Positions 33,362 to 43,459 of a stretch of DNA of 64,000 nucleotides are shown here, one piece after another (the first letter of the stretch is position 1; every line of letters begins with the position of its first letter). Source of the stretch: Aliihoeflea aestuarii (GTDB taxonomy: Bacteria; Pseudomonadota; Alphaproteobacteria; Rhizobiales; Rhizobiaceae). Below the pieces are notes generated by a model, which saw only the letters and a list, made by a program, of their open reading frames with translations, was not told the origin of the DNA and made no database searches. The stretch is taken from assembly GCF_024105665.1 (NCBI RefSeq), contig NZ_JAAAMK010000001.1, positions 372,001 through 436,000 of the forward strand, read 5' to 3'. A program made the position numbers and the translations under genes.

Positions 33362-34174
33362 ATGGGTATAAGGGTCATTCTCGTCGGGTGCGGCAATATG
33401 GGCCATGCGATGCTTGTCGGCTGGCTGTCTTCCGGGCAGCTGAACGGCAGCGAAATCGCGGTCGTCGAACCCGACGCGGCATTGCGCGAGCGAGCGGCCA
33501 AGGCGGGCGTCGCAACGCACGAAACGGCAGAAGGGCCCGGTGCCGAAAAGCCCGATCTCGTGATCTTCGCGGTCAAGCCGCAGGTGATGGGCGACGTCGT
33601 GCCCGCCTATCGCCGCTTCGCGCCGAACGCGACGTTCCTTTCCGTCGCCGCAGGAACGCCGATCGCGACATTCGAAAAACTGCTTGGCACGGATGCGGCA
33701 ATCGTGCGCTGCATGCCCAATACGCCCGCCGCCATCGGCAAGGGCATGATGGTGACCGTGGCGAACGGCAACGTGCCCGAAAAGACAAAAGCCTTCGTGG
33801 CGAACCTTCTTTCGGCGAGCGGCGAAGTCGCGGAAATTCCCGATGAAAACCTGATGGACGCGGTGACCGCCGTGTCGGGCTCGGGACCGGCCTATGTGTT
33901 CCACTTCATCGAATGTCTGGCGAAGGCGGGCGAAACGGCGGGGTTGCCGGTCGACGTTGCGAAGCTTCTCGCGATGCAGACCGTCTACGGTGCCGGATGT
34001 CTCGCGGCTGCGAGCGACGACGAGCCGGGCGAGTTGCGCCGGCAGGTGACCAGCCCGAACGGCACGACGGCGGCTGCGCTGTCTGTCTTCATGGATGAGG
34101 GCCGGCTGGAAACACTGGTGGCGGACGCCGTCGAAGCCGCTCGCGTGCGGTCGGCGGAGCTCGGGAAGGGCTAA
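33362..34174 (+). CDS. proC: Pyrroline-5-carboxylate reductase
   Basis: Last step of proline synthesis: pyrroline-5-carboxylate to proline with NAD(P)H. The 270 residues contain the N-terminal Rossmann motif VGCGNMGHAML (about 7-17), the FAVKPQVMGDV segment, RCMPNTPAAIGKGM, and the signature DAVTAVSGSGPAYVFHFIECLAKAGETAGLP with the catalytic region, followed by the late VTSPNGTTAAALSVF. GGAGAG precedes the ATG at 33362. Its last four bases overlap the end of the convergent SAF-domain gene. Confidence 0.96.
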   Translation: MGIRVILVGCGNMGHAMLVGWLSSGQLNGSEIAVVEPDAALRERAAKAGVATHETAEGPGAEKPDLVIFAVKPQVMGDVVPAYRRFAPNATFLSVAAGTPIATFEKLLGTDAAIVRCMPNTPAAIGKGMMVTVANGNVPEKTKAFVANLLSASGEVAEIPDENLMDAVTAVSGSGPAYVFHFIECLAKAGETAGLPVDVAKLLAMQTVYGAGCLAAASDDEPGELRRQVTSPNGTTAAALSVFMDEGRLETLVADAVEAARVRSAELGKG

Positions 34175-35484
34175 AGCCCCGCGATCATCTCTTCCTGCTT
34201 CTTGCGCAGTGCCCACAGGCGGGTGGACGTGTCGGGTGCGGCGTTGTCGGCGGTAAGAAGTTCACCCTTCTTCACGGGCTTCAAAACCTTGCCGCCCTCC
34301 AGCAAGCCGACCGGAACGGCGCGGGCGGCAGCCGCCTCGCCAGCCGTCATCGTCCAGGAGCGATAGCAGGTCTCGCCGATGGCGTCGAAGGTCTCGCCCG
34401 GTGCCAGATCGCGCTTGGCCAGCGCGCAGACCTCCGCGACCGGGCGCGGCAGCGGCACCATGTCGGCCTTGCCATAGAGCACGGCGCGCGCGCAGGAGAG
34501 CGGCACTTCGAGGCTCGTCAGGTGATAGGGCCGGTGAAACGCGTAATACGGCCCCTTGCCGACATGGAGATCGTCCATGCGTTCGATGACGCGCGGATGC
34601 GTCGCCTCGACCACGACGAAGACGCCAGGTGCGACACCCTTGCCGATCGTGTAATCGACCACGCCCTTCTTCGACAGGACGCCGCCATCTGCGCGCGGAA
34701 TGAGCACGCGGGCCAGATCGTCACGTCCGGCGTTCGGGCCGTGCATGCCCGGCCTGTCGGGCACGAGACCGGTGGCGTTGGCGATTGCCGCCATTTCGAC
34801 CATGGTCTTCGAGCCGTCGACGAACTCGACCAGCATGCGCGGGTTCATGTTGCGCCGCTCGGCTTCCTCGCGCCAGTCGTCCGGCACGGCATCATGGTCG
34901 AGCGGATTGTTCTTGCCCTTGCCCGCAGACACGACCTTGAGGCCCAGCGCCGTCGCGAACTCGATCAGTTCCATGCAGGAGGACGGCTCGTCGCCCGCGC
35001 CGACCGTGTAGACGACGCCGAGCCGGTCGGCTTCGCGCTTCAGATACGCACCGATCGTCACGTCTGCCTCGACATTCATCATGACGAGATGCTTGCCGTG
35101 CTCCATCGCCATCAGATCGTAATCGGCCGCGACACCCGGCTTGCCGGTGGCGTCGATGATGACGTCGATCAGCGGGTTCGTCACCATGGTCTCGACGGAG
35201 GTGATCGCGATGCGGCCCGCCTCGATAGCGGTCGATACCTTCGACTGCGTGTCCGCTTCCGCCGCCCGGAACTCGTCGCCATAGGCGATGGAAATCGCCT
35301 GTCGCGCCGTCCAGGGACGCCGCGTCGCGATAGCCGCCACCTCGATGCCCGGCATCAGCATGCCCTGCGTGACGAGGTCGGTTCCCATCTCGCCCGAGCC
35401 GATGATCCCGATGCGCACCGGACGGCCAGCCTCGGCACGGTGCACGAGATCGCGGGCAAGCCCCGTCAGGGCGATATCAGTCAT
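34171..35484 (-). CDS. Homoserine dehydrogenase-like oxidoreductase with SAF domain (COG4091 type)
   Basis: A 437-residue protein with an N-terminal NAD(P)-binding Rossmann fold (IGIIGSGEMGTDLVTQGMLMPGIEVAAIATR, about 24-54), a central homoserine-dehydrogenase-like part (IIDATGKPGVAADYDLMAMEHGKHLVMMNVEADVTIG) and a C-terminal SAF domain (about 350-420, LAKRDLAPGETFDAIGETCYRSW). This is the COG4091 architecture; the substrate is not established, though relatives occur in unusual sugar and sugar-acid pathways. No catabolic genes surround it here. The ATG at 35484 is chosen because the extra upstream residues are unlike the family. Confidence 0.82.
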   Translation of the reverse strand: MTDIALTGLARDLVHRAEAGRPVRIGIIGSGEMGTDLVTQGMLMPGIEVAAIATRRPWTARQAISIAYGDEFRAAEADTQSKVSTAIEAGRIAITSVETMVTNPLIDVIIDATGKPGVAADYDLMAMEHGKHLVMMNVEADVTIGAYLKREADRLGVVYTVGAGDEPSSCMELIEFATALGLKVVSAGKGKNNPLDHDAVPDDWREEAERRNMNPRMLVEFVDGSKTMVEMAAIANATGLVPDRPGMHGPNAGRDDLARVLIPRADGGVLSKKGVVDYTIGKGVAPGVFVVVEATHPRVIERMDDLHVGKGPYYAFHRPYHLTSLEVPLSCARAVLYGKADMVPLPRPVAEVCALAKRDLAPGETFDAIGETCYRSWTMTAGEAAAARAVPVGLLEGGKVLKPVKKGELLTADNAAPDTSTRLWALRKKQEEMIAGL

Positions 35485-35595
35485 CGGGAAACCTCGGCCT
35501 TCAAAATCGCCGGCAGATAGAGCGGCTGGCCCATGGCTTGTCAATCGAACATGTCCTATCTACGGCCTGCCAACGAAAAGACGCGGGGAACGACG

Positions 35596-37104
35596 ATGAC
35601 GAAACCGGTGGTGCTGACGATCCTCGACGGCTGGGGCATCGCCCCCGACACCCACGGCAACGCGGTCACGCAGGCGAACACGCCGAATTTCGACCGGCTT
35701 TGGAGCGAATGGGGACACGCAACGCTCACCACCTTCGGCCCGAATGTCGGCCTGCCGGACGGGCAGATGGGCAATTCGGAAGTCGGCCATCTCAATATCG
35801 GTGCAGGCCGCATCGTCTTTCAGGATCTGCCGCGTATCAACAATGCCGCCGCAGACACCGAACTTGCCGAACGGGTTGCGGCCTCGGGCATCGTCGCCGC
35901 GCTGAAAGCATCGGGCGGCATCTGCCATCTGGCCGGCCTTCTATCGGATGGCGGCGTCCACGCGCATCAGGAACACGCGCTGGCCATCGCCCGCATCCTT
36001 GCCGATGCCGGCATTCCCGTCGCGCTCCACGCGTTCACCGACGGACGCGACACGGCGCCAAGTTCTGCCGCCGGTTTCCTGGCGGAGGTCGAGGCCCGGC
36101 TGCCGGCGAGCGCACAGATCGCCACGGTATCGGGGCGCTACTACGCCATGGACCGCGACCGTCGCTGGGAGCGGATCGAAAAAGCCTATGATGCGATGGT
36201 CGAGGCGACAGGCGAACATGCTGCGACCGTGCAGGACGCTGTGGCTGCGGCGTTGGCGCGTGGCGAAACGGACGAGTTCGTCCTGCCGACCGTCATTGGC
36301 GAATATTCGGGCATGAAGGACGGCGACGGGCTGCTCTTCTTCAACTTCCGATCCGACCGGGCGCGCGAAATTCTCACCGCGCTGGTCGATCCGGCTTTCG
36401 ACGGGTTCCAGACAAGGCGGCGCGTTCAGTTCGCGAGCGCCGTCGGCATGGTGTCCTATGGCGATGCGCTCGACCCTTACCTTGCCAAACTGTTCGAGCC
36501 GCAGACGCTGGCGGACGGATTGAGCGAGACCGTCTCGAAAGCCGGGCTGCGTCAGGTGCATCTGGCCGAGACGGAGAAATATCCGCACGTCACCTATTTC
36601 CTCAACGGCGGCGAGGAAGCGCCCTTCCCCGGCGAGGACCGCGTCATGGTGCCATCGCCCAAGGTCGCGACCTACGATCTCAAGCCGGAGATGTCGGCGC
36701 CGGAACTGTGCGACAAGGTTCTGGAAGCGATCGCAAGCGACTTCTACGACCTCGTCGTCGTCAATTTCGCCAATCCGGACATGGTGGGGCATACGGGGAT
36801 TCTCGAAGCAGCGATCGTAGCGGTCGAGACCGTGGACGCATCGCTCGGCCGCATCGCGGCATCCGTCGAAGCGCGGGGCGGCAGACTGATGGTCATCGCC
36901 GACCACGGCAATTGCGAAGAGATGATCGATCTCAAAACCGGCCTGCCGCACACCGCGCACACGACCAACCTCGTCCCGGTGATCGTCGGCCCCGGCATGT
37001 ATCATGTTCGGGACGGCATCCTCGCGGACGTCGCGCCGACGCTTCTTCGATTGATGGAGCTTAAGCAGCACCCCGCGATGACCGGACAATCTCTCATCAA
37101 ATGA
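35596..37104 (+). CDS. gpmI: 2,3-bisphosphoglycerate-independent phosphoglycerate mutase
   Basis: Interconverts 3- and 2-phosphoglycerate in glycolysis, using two Mn ions and a phosphoserine. The 502-residue protein has the nucleophile Ser61 in GQMGNSEVGHLNIGAG, the N-terminal metal block VVLTILDGWG, HAFTDGRDTAPSSA, YYAMDRDRRWER, and the C-terminal metal ligands in NFANPDMVGHTG, VETVDASLG and IADHGNCEEM. The ATG at 35596 follows GGGGAACG. A 200-nt AT-rich gap follows without a clear terminator. Confidence 0.96.
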   Translation: MTKPVVLTILDGWGIAPDTHGNAVTQANTPNFDRLWSEWGHATLTTFGPNVGLPDGQMGNSEVGHLNIGAGRIVFQDLPRINNAAADTELAERVAASGIVAALKASGGICHLAGLLSDGGVHAHQEHALAIARILADAGIPVALHAFTDGRDTAPSSAAGFLAEVEARLPASAQIATVSGRYYAMDRDRRWERIEKAYDAMVEATGEHAATVQDAVAAALARGETDEFVLPTVIGEYSGMKDGDGLLFFNFRSDRAREILTALVDPAFDGFQTRRRVQFASAVGMVSYGDALDPYLAKLFEPQTLADGLSETVSKAGLRQVHLAETEKYPHVTYFLNGGEEAPFPGEDRVMVPSPKVATYDLKPEMSAPELCDKVLEAIASDFYDLVVVNFANPDMVGHTGILEAAIVAVETVDASLGRIAASVEARGGRLMVIADHGNCEEMIDLKTGLPHTAHTTNLVPVIVGPGMYHVRDGILADVAPTLLRLMELKQHPAMTGQSLIK

Positions 37105-37303
37105 ATATAAGTAATTAGCCGCACATAGATTATATTTCTTCGAATGGCCAATGGGCTCCGGAGCATTGTCGAATTAACGTTACAATTCGTTTTTTTGTTT
37201 GATTGCCGGGAAAATTCGAATTTATTGACCTCAGAGCGTCGAACCCTATCGTTTCTCTCGCATCAGCCGAATGTACTGTCCAAGCGACTGGAGGTGGGAC
37301 CGA

Positions 37304-37749
37304 ATGCCGAAGATCATGACGCTGACCGGAAATGGGCGACAACCAGTTCGACGATCGGTGAATTGAGAATTCCCGATGCGCAGACCAACGAATTGCGCGC
37401 CGCCTATGTTCTGGAGCGCCCGGGCCCCGATACGATTCAGTCCGGCCGCCGGCTTCGTGTTCCCGAAGGCACGTTCAACCTGAAATGGCAGGGAACGACG
37501 ATGTTGAGGGGTATCGAGAAATACCTTCCGGTGCCGTGGCTCCACAATGCGCAAGTCGCCGATAGCCGCTACATCTATATCCATAACGGAAACTATCCGC
37601 GGAATACCGATGGGTGCCTGCTCGTCGGCTCCTCGCGCAGCAAGGACATGGTCGGAAACAGTGGCGACACGCTGATCGCGCTGAAAGCCTATTTGAATCG
37701 TGTCGGCATCGAAAATGTTTTGCTGCGAATAGATTCCGCATATTCATAA
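37304..37749 (+). pseudogene. DUF5675 family protein gene with apparent one-base frameshift
   Basis: The ATG at 37304, nine bases after GGAGG, begins MPKIMTLT, the expected DUF5675 N terminus, but that frame fails at once. The rest, RKWATTSSTIGELRIPD through ERPGPDTIQSGRRLRVPEGTFNLKW, HNAQVADSRYIYIHNGNYPRNTDGCLLVGSS and the C terminus, lies in the frame starting at 37327. Joining them needs one extra C near 37325-37328 (ACC-CGG written as ACCGG). Apart from this the gene is complete (about 148 residues), which suggests a very recent mutation or a sequencing error. The downstream frame is open back to an ATG at 37144, but those residues are unlike the family. Function unknown; relatives resemble phage or effector-linked proteins. 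Confidence 0.72.
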
Positions 37750-37791
37750 GCGTTGCGAAAAACCCGCGGACAGAACGGAGCCCATGTCGGC

Positions 37792-38643
37792 ATGAGACCA
37801 TGTCTTCCCTTTCTCGGCTTTTTCGCCACCATTTACGCGCCGGTCGCCCTCGCGCAATCGAATGGCGACGTCAGCGTCGCCCTGCCGCCCGAAAGTCCTT
37901 TGACCTTCACACAGGAGACGGACGATCCGAACCGGGTTTCCTTCGAGGGGACCGTGCAACTCTCAGGGTTGCTGCTTGCATATTGGGAAGCGCAATCGTC
38001 CGCCGATGGCGAACCGGACCGCGAGATGAGCTTGCGTTTCTACCCCGACGCGCAATCGCGCGAGGCCCTGCCCCGTTTCGCATCCGACAATGACGACCCC
38101 GAACCGGCAGACCGCATCTTTCTTTATCGCGAACGCACGGCCGGATCGCCCTTCGATCGTTTCGAGACGATCTATTCGGCCGGTGAGACGGATGCGATCG
38201 AAGAAGCCCTTACAGGTTTCGAGACCGTGCCCGACGGATTTCTGGAGTACCAGGAAGGATATGCGATCCAGCCGGCGACAGTCACGCTCGACGGGCTCAC
38301 AAGCTTCGTCGAAGGCAATGACCGCTTCCTCTACGCCCATGCCAGCAAAGTCGAGCCTGTGACGACTTCCGACTACCTCATCGAGCAAATTCCAGATTCA
38401 GACCCCGACCGCTACCTGGGCCGCCCATGGCTGGAAACCTTCCAGGTGGACGAAGCAGCAGAACTGCGCGCCGAACCCTCAGACAGCGCCAGAACAATCG
38501 CGCAGATCGAAGCTGGAACCATCGGCATCGAGAAAATCGCGACAGCTCCCGACGGCTGGACCGAAGTACTGGTTCGCGGCGAAGACGGCAACGAGACGGC
38601 GCGCGGTTTTATTCGAACTGCACAATTGATGAGCATCAATTAG
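37792..38643 (+). CDS. Secreted protein with C-terminal SH3-like domain
   Basis: Exported protein of 283 residues, not recognised as a named family. The signal peptide is about 1-22 (MRPCLPFLGFFATIYAPVALAQ). The middle is acidic and aromatic (QLSGLLLAYWEAQSSADGEPDREMSLRFYPD). The C-terminal 55 or so residues (FQVDEAAELRAEPSDSARTIAQIEAGTIGIEKIATAPDGWTEVLVRG...ARGFI) have the spacing of a bacterial SH3 domain, usually a peptidoglycan or protein binder. It follows the DUF5675 gene by 42 nt on the same strand and ends 60 nt before tRNA-Thr. Confidence 0.72.
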   Translation: MRPCLPFLGFFATIYAPVALAQSNGDVSVALPPESPLTFTQETDDPNRVSFEGTVQLSGLLLAYWEAQSSADGEPDREMSLRFYPDAQSREALPRFASDNDDPEPADRIFLYRERTAGSPFDRFETIYSAGETDAIEEALTGFETVPDGFLEYQEGYAIQPATVTLDGLTSFVEGNDRFLYAHASKVEPVTTSDYLIEQIPDSDPDRYLGRPWLETFQVDEAAELRAEPSDSARTIAQIEAGTIGIEKIATAPDGWTEVLVRGEDGNETARGFIRTAQLMSIN

Positions 38644-38703
38644 GCGAGGCAGGCACGCTGTCTGCACGGCTCGTGATTCTCTGTCGCGCAAAGAGGGGAG
38701 AAC

Positions 38704-38778
<75 letters not shown>

Positions 38779-38899
38779 TTCCGGATGCGGCGGACTTCTG
38801 CCATAGGAGGTTGGCGAGCGCAAGCACCCATCGGGGCTTTTCGAGACGCCGCTACGACAGGTGTTTCGCGATCCGGCGATGGAAGCTAAATTCGGCGAC

Positions 38900-39100
38900 A
38901 TGAACGACGAGACCAGACAGAATCCACCCGGGCGCGAGGCCGAGCGGCAGGCGCAAAGGCGCAAGGCGCGTCTTGCCGAGCGGCTGCGTGCCAATCTCCA
39001 GCGCCGCAAGGTCCAGTCGCGCGCGCGCCGGGCCGGGGACGAAGACCAGCGGCCCGAGGGACTGCTCAAGAACGACCCGTCCACTTGCGACGACGCGTGA
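38900..39100 (+). CDS. Small basic conserved protein upstream of murA
   Basis: A 66-residue, very basic, arginine- and glutamine-rich protein (MNDETRQNPPGREAERQAQRRKARLAERLRANLQRRKVQSRARR), predicted to be one long helix. Similar short proteins precede murA in many rhizobia, which is the main reason to accept it; the ribosome site is weak. The opposite strand is also open here but reads like a shadow. Possibly RNA- or ribosome-binding by composition; no function known. Confidence 0.6.
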   Translation: MNDETRQNPPGREAERQAQRRKARLAERLRANLQRRKVQSRARRAGDEDQRPEGLLKNDPSTCDDA

Positions 39101-39290
39101 GGCGGCGTTTCCTTGAACCTTGCCTCCCAATCGGATAAAGCCGCTCATCCCGTCGTCACACCGCCATCATTGAAGGCGATTGACGATTCTGCTCGGGCGC
39201 GGCGAACCTTCCTCATGCCTCGACCTGATTCGCGGACTTTCATGCCAACACCAGCCGCGTCCGGCCCCGGACCGGGAAAGAGAACAGAAG

Positions 39291-40580
39291 ATGGATCGCA
39301 TCCGCATCGTCGGCGGCAACGAACTTCGCGGCACCATTCCGATCTCCGGCGCCAAAAACGCCGCCCTCCCCCTGATGATCGCTTCACTCCTGACCGATGA
39401 GACGCTGATGCTGCACAACGTGCCGCATCTGGCCGATGTGGAGCAACTGATCCGCATCCTGGGCAATCACGGCGTCGATTATTCGGTGAACGGTCGTCGT
39501 TCCTCCCAGCAGGAAGGCTATTCACGCACGATCAATTTCACCGCCAAGGAAATCGTCGATACGACCGCGCCTTATGAACTCGTCTCCAAGATGCGGGCGA
39601 GCTTCTGGGTGATCGGGCCGCTTCTGGCGCGCATGGGCGAATGCCGCGTGTCGCTGCCGGGCGGCTGCGCGATCGGAACGCGGCCGGTCGATCTCTTTAT
39701 CGATGGGTTGCGGGCACTTTCGGCCGAGATCGACATCGAGCAGGGCTATATCGTCGCCCGCGCGAAGAACGGCCTTGTCGGCGCGCGCTACGCATTCCCG
39801 AAAGTATCCGTCGGCGCGACGCATGTCCTGATGATGGCGGCGACGCTCGCAAAGGGTGAGACGATCCTCGAAAACGCCGCGCGCGAGCCGGAAGTCGTCA
39901 ACCTTGCCGAATGTCTCAACGCGATGGGCGCGAAGGTTTCGGGTGCGGGCACCGGGACCATCGTGATCGAAGGCGTCGCGCGCTTGCACGGTGCGCGCGT
40001 CGAGGTCATTCCCGACCGCATCGAAACGGGCACCTATGCGATGGCCGTGGCGATGACCGGCGGCGACGTGATCCTCGAAGGCGCACGCGGCGATCTTCTG
40101 CAGAGTGCGCTGGATACGCTGGGTCTGGCCGGCGTCGAAATTTCCGAGACGAATTCGGGCCTGCGCGTTGCGCGCAACGGTGCCGGCATCGGGCCTGTGG
40201 AGGTGACGACGGAGCCCTTCCCCGGCTTCCCGACCGACCTTCAGGCCCAGTTGATGGGCCTCATGACGATGGCAAAGGGCCGCTCGAAGATCACCGAAAC
40301 GATCTTCGAGAACCGCTTCATGCATGTTCAGGAACTCGCGCGACTCGGCGCGAACATTTCGCTGTCGGGCCAGTCGGCGATCATCGAGGGCGTCGACCGG
40401 TTGCGCGGTGCGCCCGTGATGGCGACGGACCTTCGTGCGTCCGTCTCTCTCGTCATTGCCGGCCTTGCGGCCGAGGGCGAGACGATCGTCAACCGGGTCT
40501 ATCATCTCGATCGCGGTTTCGAGCGGCTTGAAACCAAGCTTTCGAATTGCGGCGCGGCGATCGAGCGGCTGTCGTCCTGA
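39291..40580 (+). CDS. murA: UDP-N-acetylglucosamine 1-carboxyvinyltransferase
   Basis: First committed step of peptidoglycan synthesis: transfers enolpyruvate from PEP to UDP-GlcNAc; target of fosfomycin. The 429 residues include the substrate-binding Lys22-Asn23 ([12 protein letters not shown]), the catalytic Cys126 in [58 protein letters not shown] and the C-terminal [13 protein letters not shown]. Presence of the cysteine implies fosfomycin sensitivity at the target level. The ATG at 39291 is the family start; the 190-nt stretch before it holds no gene that I can support. Confidence 0.97.
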   Translation: MDRIRIVGGNELRGTIPISGAKNAALPLMIASLLTDETLMLHNVPHLADVEQLIRILGNHGVDYSVNGRRSSQQEGYSRTINFTAKEIVDTTAPYELVSKMRASFWVIGPLLARMGECRVSLPGGCAIGTRPVDLFIDGLRALSAEIDIEQGYIVARAKNGLVGARYAFPKVSVGATHVLMMAATLAKGETILENAAREPEVVNLAECLNAMGAKVSGAGTGTIVIEGVARLHGARVEVIPDRIETGTYAMAVAMTGGDVILEGARGDLLQSALDTLGLAGVEISETNSGLRVARNGAGIGPVEVTTEPFPGFPTDLQAQLMGLMTMAKGRSKITETIFENRFMHVQELARLGANISLSGQSAIIEGVDRLRGAPVMATDLRASVSLVIAGLAAEGETIVNRVYHLDRGFERLETKLSNCGAAIERLSS

Positions 40581-40677
40581 TCGGAACCTGACTTGGCCTT
40601 TCCTGTTTTCGTTGCGCTGCAACTAAACTACTGTCTCCCGATACATCCGGAGACACAGGCAAAAATCGGGAAACGGA

Positions 40678-41112
40678 ATGAGCGAATTGAGACTCGTGGC
40701 CTTCGACGAAGAGGACCTTAAGGTTCTCTCCGCCCATTGCCAGGACGCCGTCCTGAAGGCCAAGGATTTTTCTTTCGAGCCTGCACGCAAGCGGCTCGTC
40801 ATCGCGATGAACCGTTTCGTGTGGGAAAAGAAGACGGGCTTCTTTCGCCGCAACTATGAGCGCCGCCGCGCGGTGCTGCATTTCGATGGCGTGACGTCCC
40901 TCAAGACAAGCGGCATCGACCGGGCGCGCTGCGAAGAGGTTCTAGAGCTTCTCACGATACGCTTCACGGCTGGCGACGCGCCGTCGGGAACCATTGAACT
41001 CGTCTTTGCCGGTCAGGCCGCGATCCGCCTCGATGTCGAATATGTCGAGGCCCGCCTTGCCGATCTCGGCGCGGCATGGGAAACGGGCGTGAGACCGCAG
41101 CACACGCTTTAG
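40678..41112 (+). CDS. DUF2948 family protein
   Basis: A 144-residue protein of the alphaproteobacterial DUF2948 family, function unknown. Characteristic are LRLVAFDEEDLKVLSAHCQDAVLKAKDF at the N terminus, MNRFVWEKK, RRRAVLHFDGVTSLKTSGIDR and the C-terminal GTIELVFAGQAAIRLDVEYVEARLADLGAAWET. No signal peptide or membrane helix, so cytosolic. It sits in the conserved murA-DUF2948-hisD order, 14 nt before hisD, and is likely co-transcribed with it. Confidence 0.88.
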   Translation: MSELRLVAFDEEDLKVLSAHCQDAVLKAKDFSFEPARKRLVIAMNRFVWEKKTGFFRRNYERRRAVLHFDGVTSLKTSGIDRARCEEVLELLTIRFTAGDAPSGTIELVFAGQAAIRLDVEYVEARLADLGAAWETGVRPQHTL

Positions 41113-41126
41113 GACGCCTCGCCGAC

Positions 41127-42419
41127 ATGACCTTTCGCCTCGACACACGCGACACGGATTTCGAGAGCGCCTTTGCCGACTTCCTCGGCTCCAAGCGCGA
41201 AGCGTCGCAGGATGTCGACGACACCGTACGCGCCATCATCGCGGATGTGCGTGAGCGGGGCGACGCGGCGCTCATCGATTACACGAAGCAGTTCGACCGG
41301 ACGGACGTCTCGGCCGGCGGCCTCGCCTTTTCGAAGGACGAGATCGAGGCGGCAATCGGCAAGGTCGATGCGCAGACGCTGGACGCGCTGCGGCTTGCGC
41401 ATGACCGTATCGCCTCCCACCATAAGCGGCAATTGCCAAAGGACGACCGCTACACGGACCCCATCGGCGTCGAACTCGGTTCTCGCTGGACAGCGGTCGA
41501 ATCGGTCGGCGTCTACGTGCCGGGCGGCATGGCGAGCTATCCAAGCTCAGTGCTTATGAACATCGTGCCGGCCCGCGTGGCGGGCGTGGAGCGCATCGCC
41601 ATGGTGGTGCCGACGCCGGATGGCGCGATCAACCCGCTGGTACTGGCCGCCGCGCACATTGCGGGCGCGAGCGAAATCTACCGGGTCGGCGGATCGCAGG
41701 CGATAGCCGCCCTCGCCTATGGCACGGAAACCATTGCGCCGGTGGCGAAGATCGTCGGCCCGGGAAACGCTTATGTCGCGGCGGCTAAACGTCAGGTGTT
41801 CGGCACGGTCGGCATCGACATGATCGCCGGTCCGTCCGAGATTCTCGTCGTCGCCGATAGCGGCAACGATCCCGCGTGGATCGCGGCGGATCTCATCGCA
41901 CAGGCCGAGCACGACACCGCCGCGCAGTCGATCCTGATCACGGACGACGCCGAATTCGGCGCGCGCGTGGAAACGGAAGTCGAACGGCAGATCGAGGCCC
42001 TCCCCCGCAGCGAGATCGCCGCGCAAAGCTGGCGCGATTTCGGTGCGATCATCCTCGTCAGCGATTTCGACGAAGCGGTTCCGCTCATCGACCGTATCGC
42101 CGCCGAGCATCTCGAACTCGCCGTCACTGACCCCGAAGCGCTTCTGTCGCGTATCCGCAATGCAGGCGCGGTCTTTCTTGGCCGGCACACGCCCGAGACC
42201 ATCGGCGACTATGTCGGTGGCTCGAACCATGTCCTGCCGACCGCCCGCTCGGCACGGTTCTCGTCCGGCCTTTCGGTGCTGGAATTCATGAAGCGCACCT
42301 CGATCCTGAAATGCGGACCGGACCAGTTGCGCGCGCTCGGCCCCGCCGCCATCGCGCTTTCGGCCGCCGAAGGTCTCGAGGGCCATGGACGCGCCGTCTC
42401 CATCCGCCTCAACCTTTGA
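41127..42419 (+). CDS. hisD: Histidinol dehydrogenase
   Basis: Last two steps of histidine synthesis, oxidising L-histidinol to histidine with two NAD+, Zn-dependent. The 430-residue protein has [48 protein letters not shown], the signature [35 protein letters not shown] and the C-terminal EHLELAV and [27 protein letters not shown] with the catalytic Glu-His region. The ATG at 41127 gives the normal length. The next gene (UPF0262) starts 8 nt after the stop. Confidence 0.96.
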   Translation: MTFRLDTRDTDFESAFADFLGSKREASQDVDDTVRAIIADVRERGDAALIDYTKQFDRTDVSAGGLAFSKDEIEAAIGKVDAQTLDALRLAHDRIASHHKRQLPKDDRYTDPIGVELGSRWTAVESVGVYVPGGMASYPSSVLMNIVPARVAGVERIAMVVPTPDGAINPLVLAAAHIAGASEIYRVGGSQAIAALAYGTETIAPVAKIVGPGNAYVAAAKRQVFGTVGIDMIAGPSEILVVADSGNDPAWIAADLIAQAEHDTAAQSILITDDAEFGARVETEVERQIEALPRSEIAAQSWRDFGAIILVSDFDEAVPLIDRIAAEHLELAVTDPEALLSRIRNAGAVFLGRHTPETIGDYVGGSNHVLPTARSARFSSGLSVLEFMKRTSILKCGPDQLRALGPAAIALSAAEGLEGHGRAVSIRLNL

Positions 42420-42427
42420 GCGATGCG

Positions 42428-42910
42428 ATGGGCGAGGCTCCTTCCCACAACCGCCTGATCGACGTCGAACTCGACGAATCGATCGGCCGTTCGACACCGG
42501 ATGTCGAACATGAACGCGCCGTCGCCATCTTCGACCTGATCGAAGACAATTCGTTTCGCCCGGTCGGCGACGACACCGGCGGCCCCTACAAGCTCAGGCT
42601 GTCGCTGGCCGAGGCGCGGCTCGTCTTTTCCATCGCGCGCGAAAGCGACGAGGCCGTGGTCACGCACATCCTCTCGCTGACGCCGTTCCGGCGGATCGTG
42701 AAGGATTATTTCCTGATCTGCGAAAGCTATTACGACGCGATCCGCACCTCCACGCCGAGCCAGATCGAGGCGATCGACATGGGACGGCGCGGCCTTCACA
42801 ACGAGGGCTCGCAGACGCTGATGGACCGGCTCGCAGGCAAGATCGATGTCGATTTCGACACCGCGCGCCGTCTGTTCACGCTCGTCTGCGTGCTTCACTG
42901 GCGCGGCTAG
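42428..42910 (+). CDS. UPF0262 family protein
   Basis: A 160-residue cytosolic protein of the alphaproteobacterial UPF0262 family, function unknown. The marks are [77 protein letters not shown] and [14 protein letters not shown], ending [12 protein letters not shown]. It lies 8 nt after hisD and 5 nt before the phosphatase gene, in the hisD-UPF0262-LMW phosphatase-infA order conserved in rhizobia. Confidence 0.9.
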   Translation: MGEAPSHNRLIDVELDESIGRSTPDVEHERAVAIFDLIEDNSFRPVGDDTGGPYKLRLSLAEARLVFSIARESDEAVVTHILSLTPFRRIVKDYFLICESYYDAIRTSTPSQIEAIDMGRRGLHNEGSQTLMDRLAGKIDVDFDTARRLFTLVCVLHWRG

Positions 42911-42915
42911 GACCG

Positions 42916-43371
42916 ATGGTGACGGGAGAACGCGCGCGCCCGAAGTCCATCCTCTTCCTGTGCGGGATGAACGCGATCCGCTCGCCGATGGCGGAGACGA
43001 TCGCGCGCAAGATGCTGGACCGCGGCATTTTCGTTTCGTCGGCGGGCGTCAGGGCCGGCGAGCGCGATCCCTTCGTCGACGCGGTTCTGAACGAGGCCGG
43101 ACTGCCCGAAGTTGCCCATGCGCCGCGCACGCTGGACGATCTGGAAGACGATTATTTCGACCTGATCGTGACGCTCGCGCCCGAGGCGCACCACGCAGCG
43201 CTTGAACTGACGCGCTCGATGTCCATTGACGTGGAATACTGGCCGACGGCCGATCCCTCCGTCGCAACCGGCACGCGTGAGCAGATCATGGCCGCCTATC
43301 GGGACGTGCGCGATCGTCTGGCGGCGCAAATCGGCAGAAGGTTCGGGAACGACGCGGATCACGGCGCATAA
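42916..43371 (+). CDS. Low-molecular-weight phosphotyrosine phosphatase family protein
   Basis: Cytosolic 151-residue protein of the LMW-PTP/ArsC-like fold. The P-loop C-x5-R-S is present as CGMNAIRS (Cys16, Arg22), followed by [11 protein letters not shown]. The general acid expected in a DP-type motif is suggested by [13 protein letters not shown]. The P-loop sequence is unlike that of typical protein tyrosine phosphatases (CxGNxCRS), so the substrate may differ; arsenate reductase is unlikely, as the extra cysteines are missing. It is 5 nt after UPF0262. Confidence 0.82.
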   Translation: MVTGERARPKSILFLCGMNAIRSPMAETIARKMLDRGIFVSSAGVRAGERDPFVDAVLNEAGLPEVAHAPRTLDDLEDDYFDLIVTLAPEAHHAALELTRSMSIDVEYWPTADPSVATGTREQIMAAYRDVRDRLAAQIGRRFGNDADHGA

Positions 43372-43459
43372 TGCGTGTTCCCAAAATCGACAACTTCCTA
43401 TAGGTTCCGCGCCGATCACGGCCTATATAGCCGAAACCAGCACAAACCAAAGGTTCCGA

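Noticed and set aside
40585-40615. EcfG-like GGAAC/CGTT pair before the DUF2948 gene
   Set aside because: The spacer is 22 nt.
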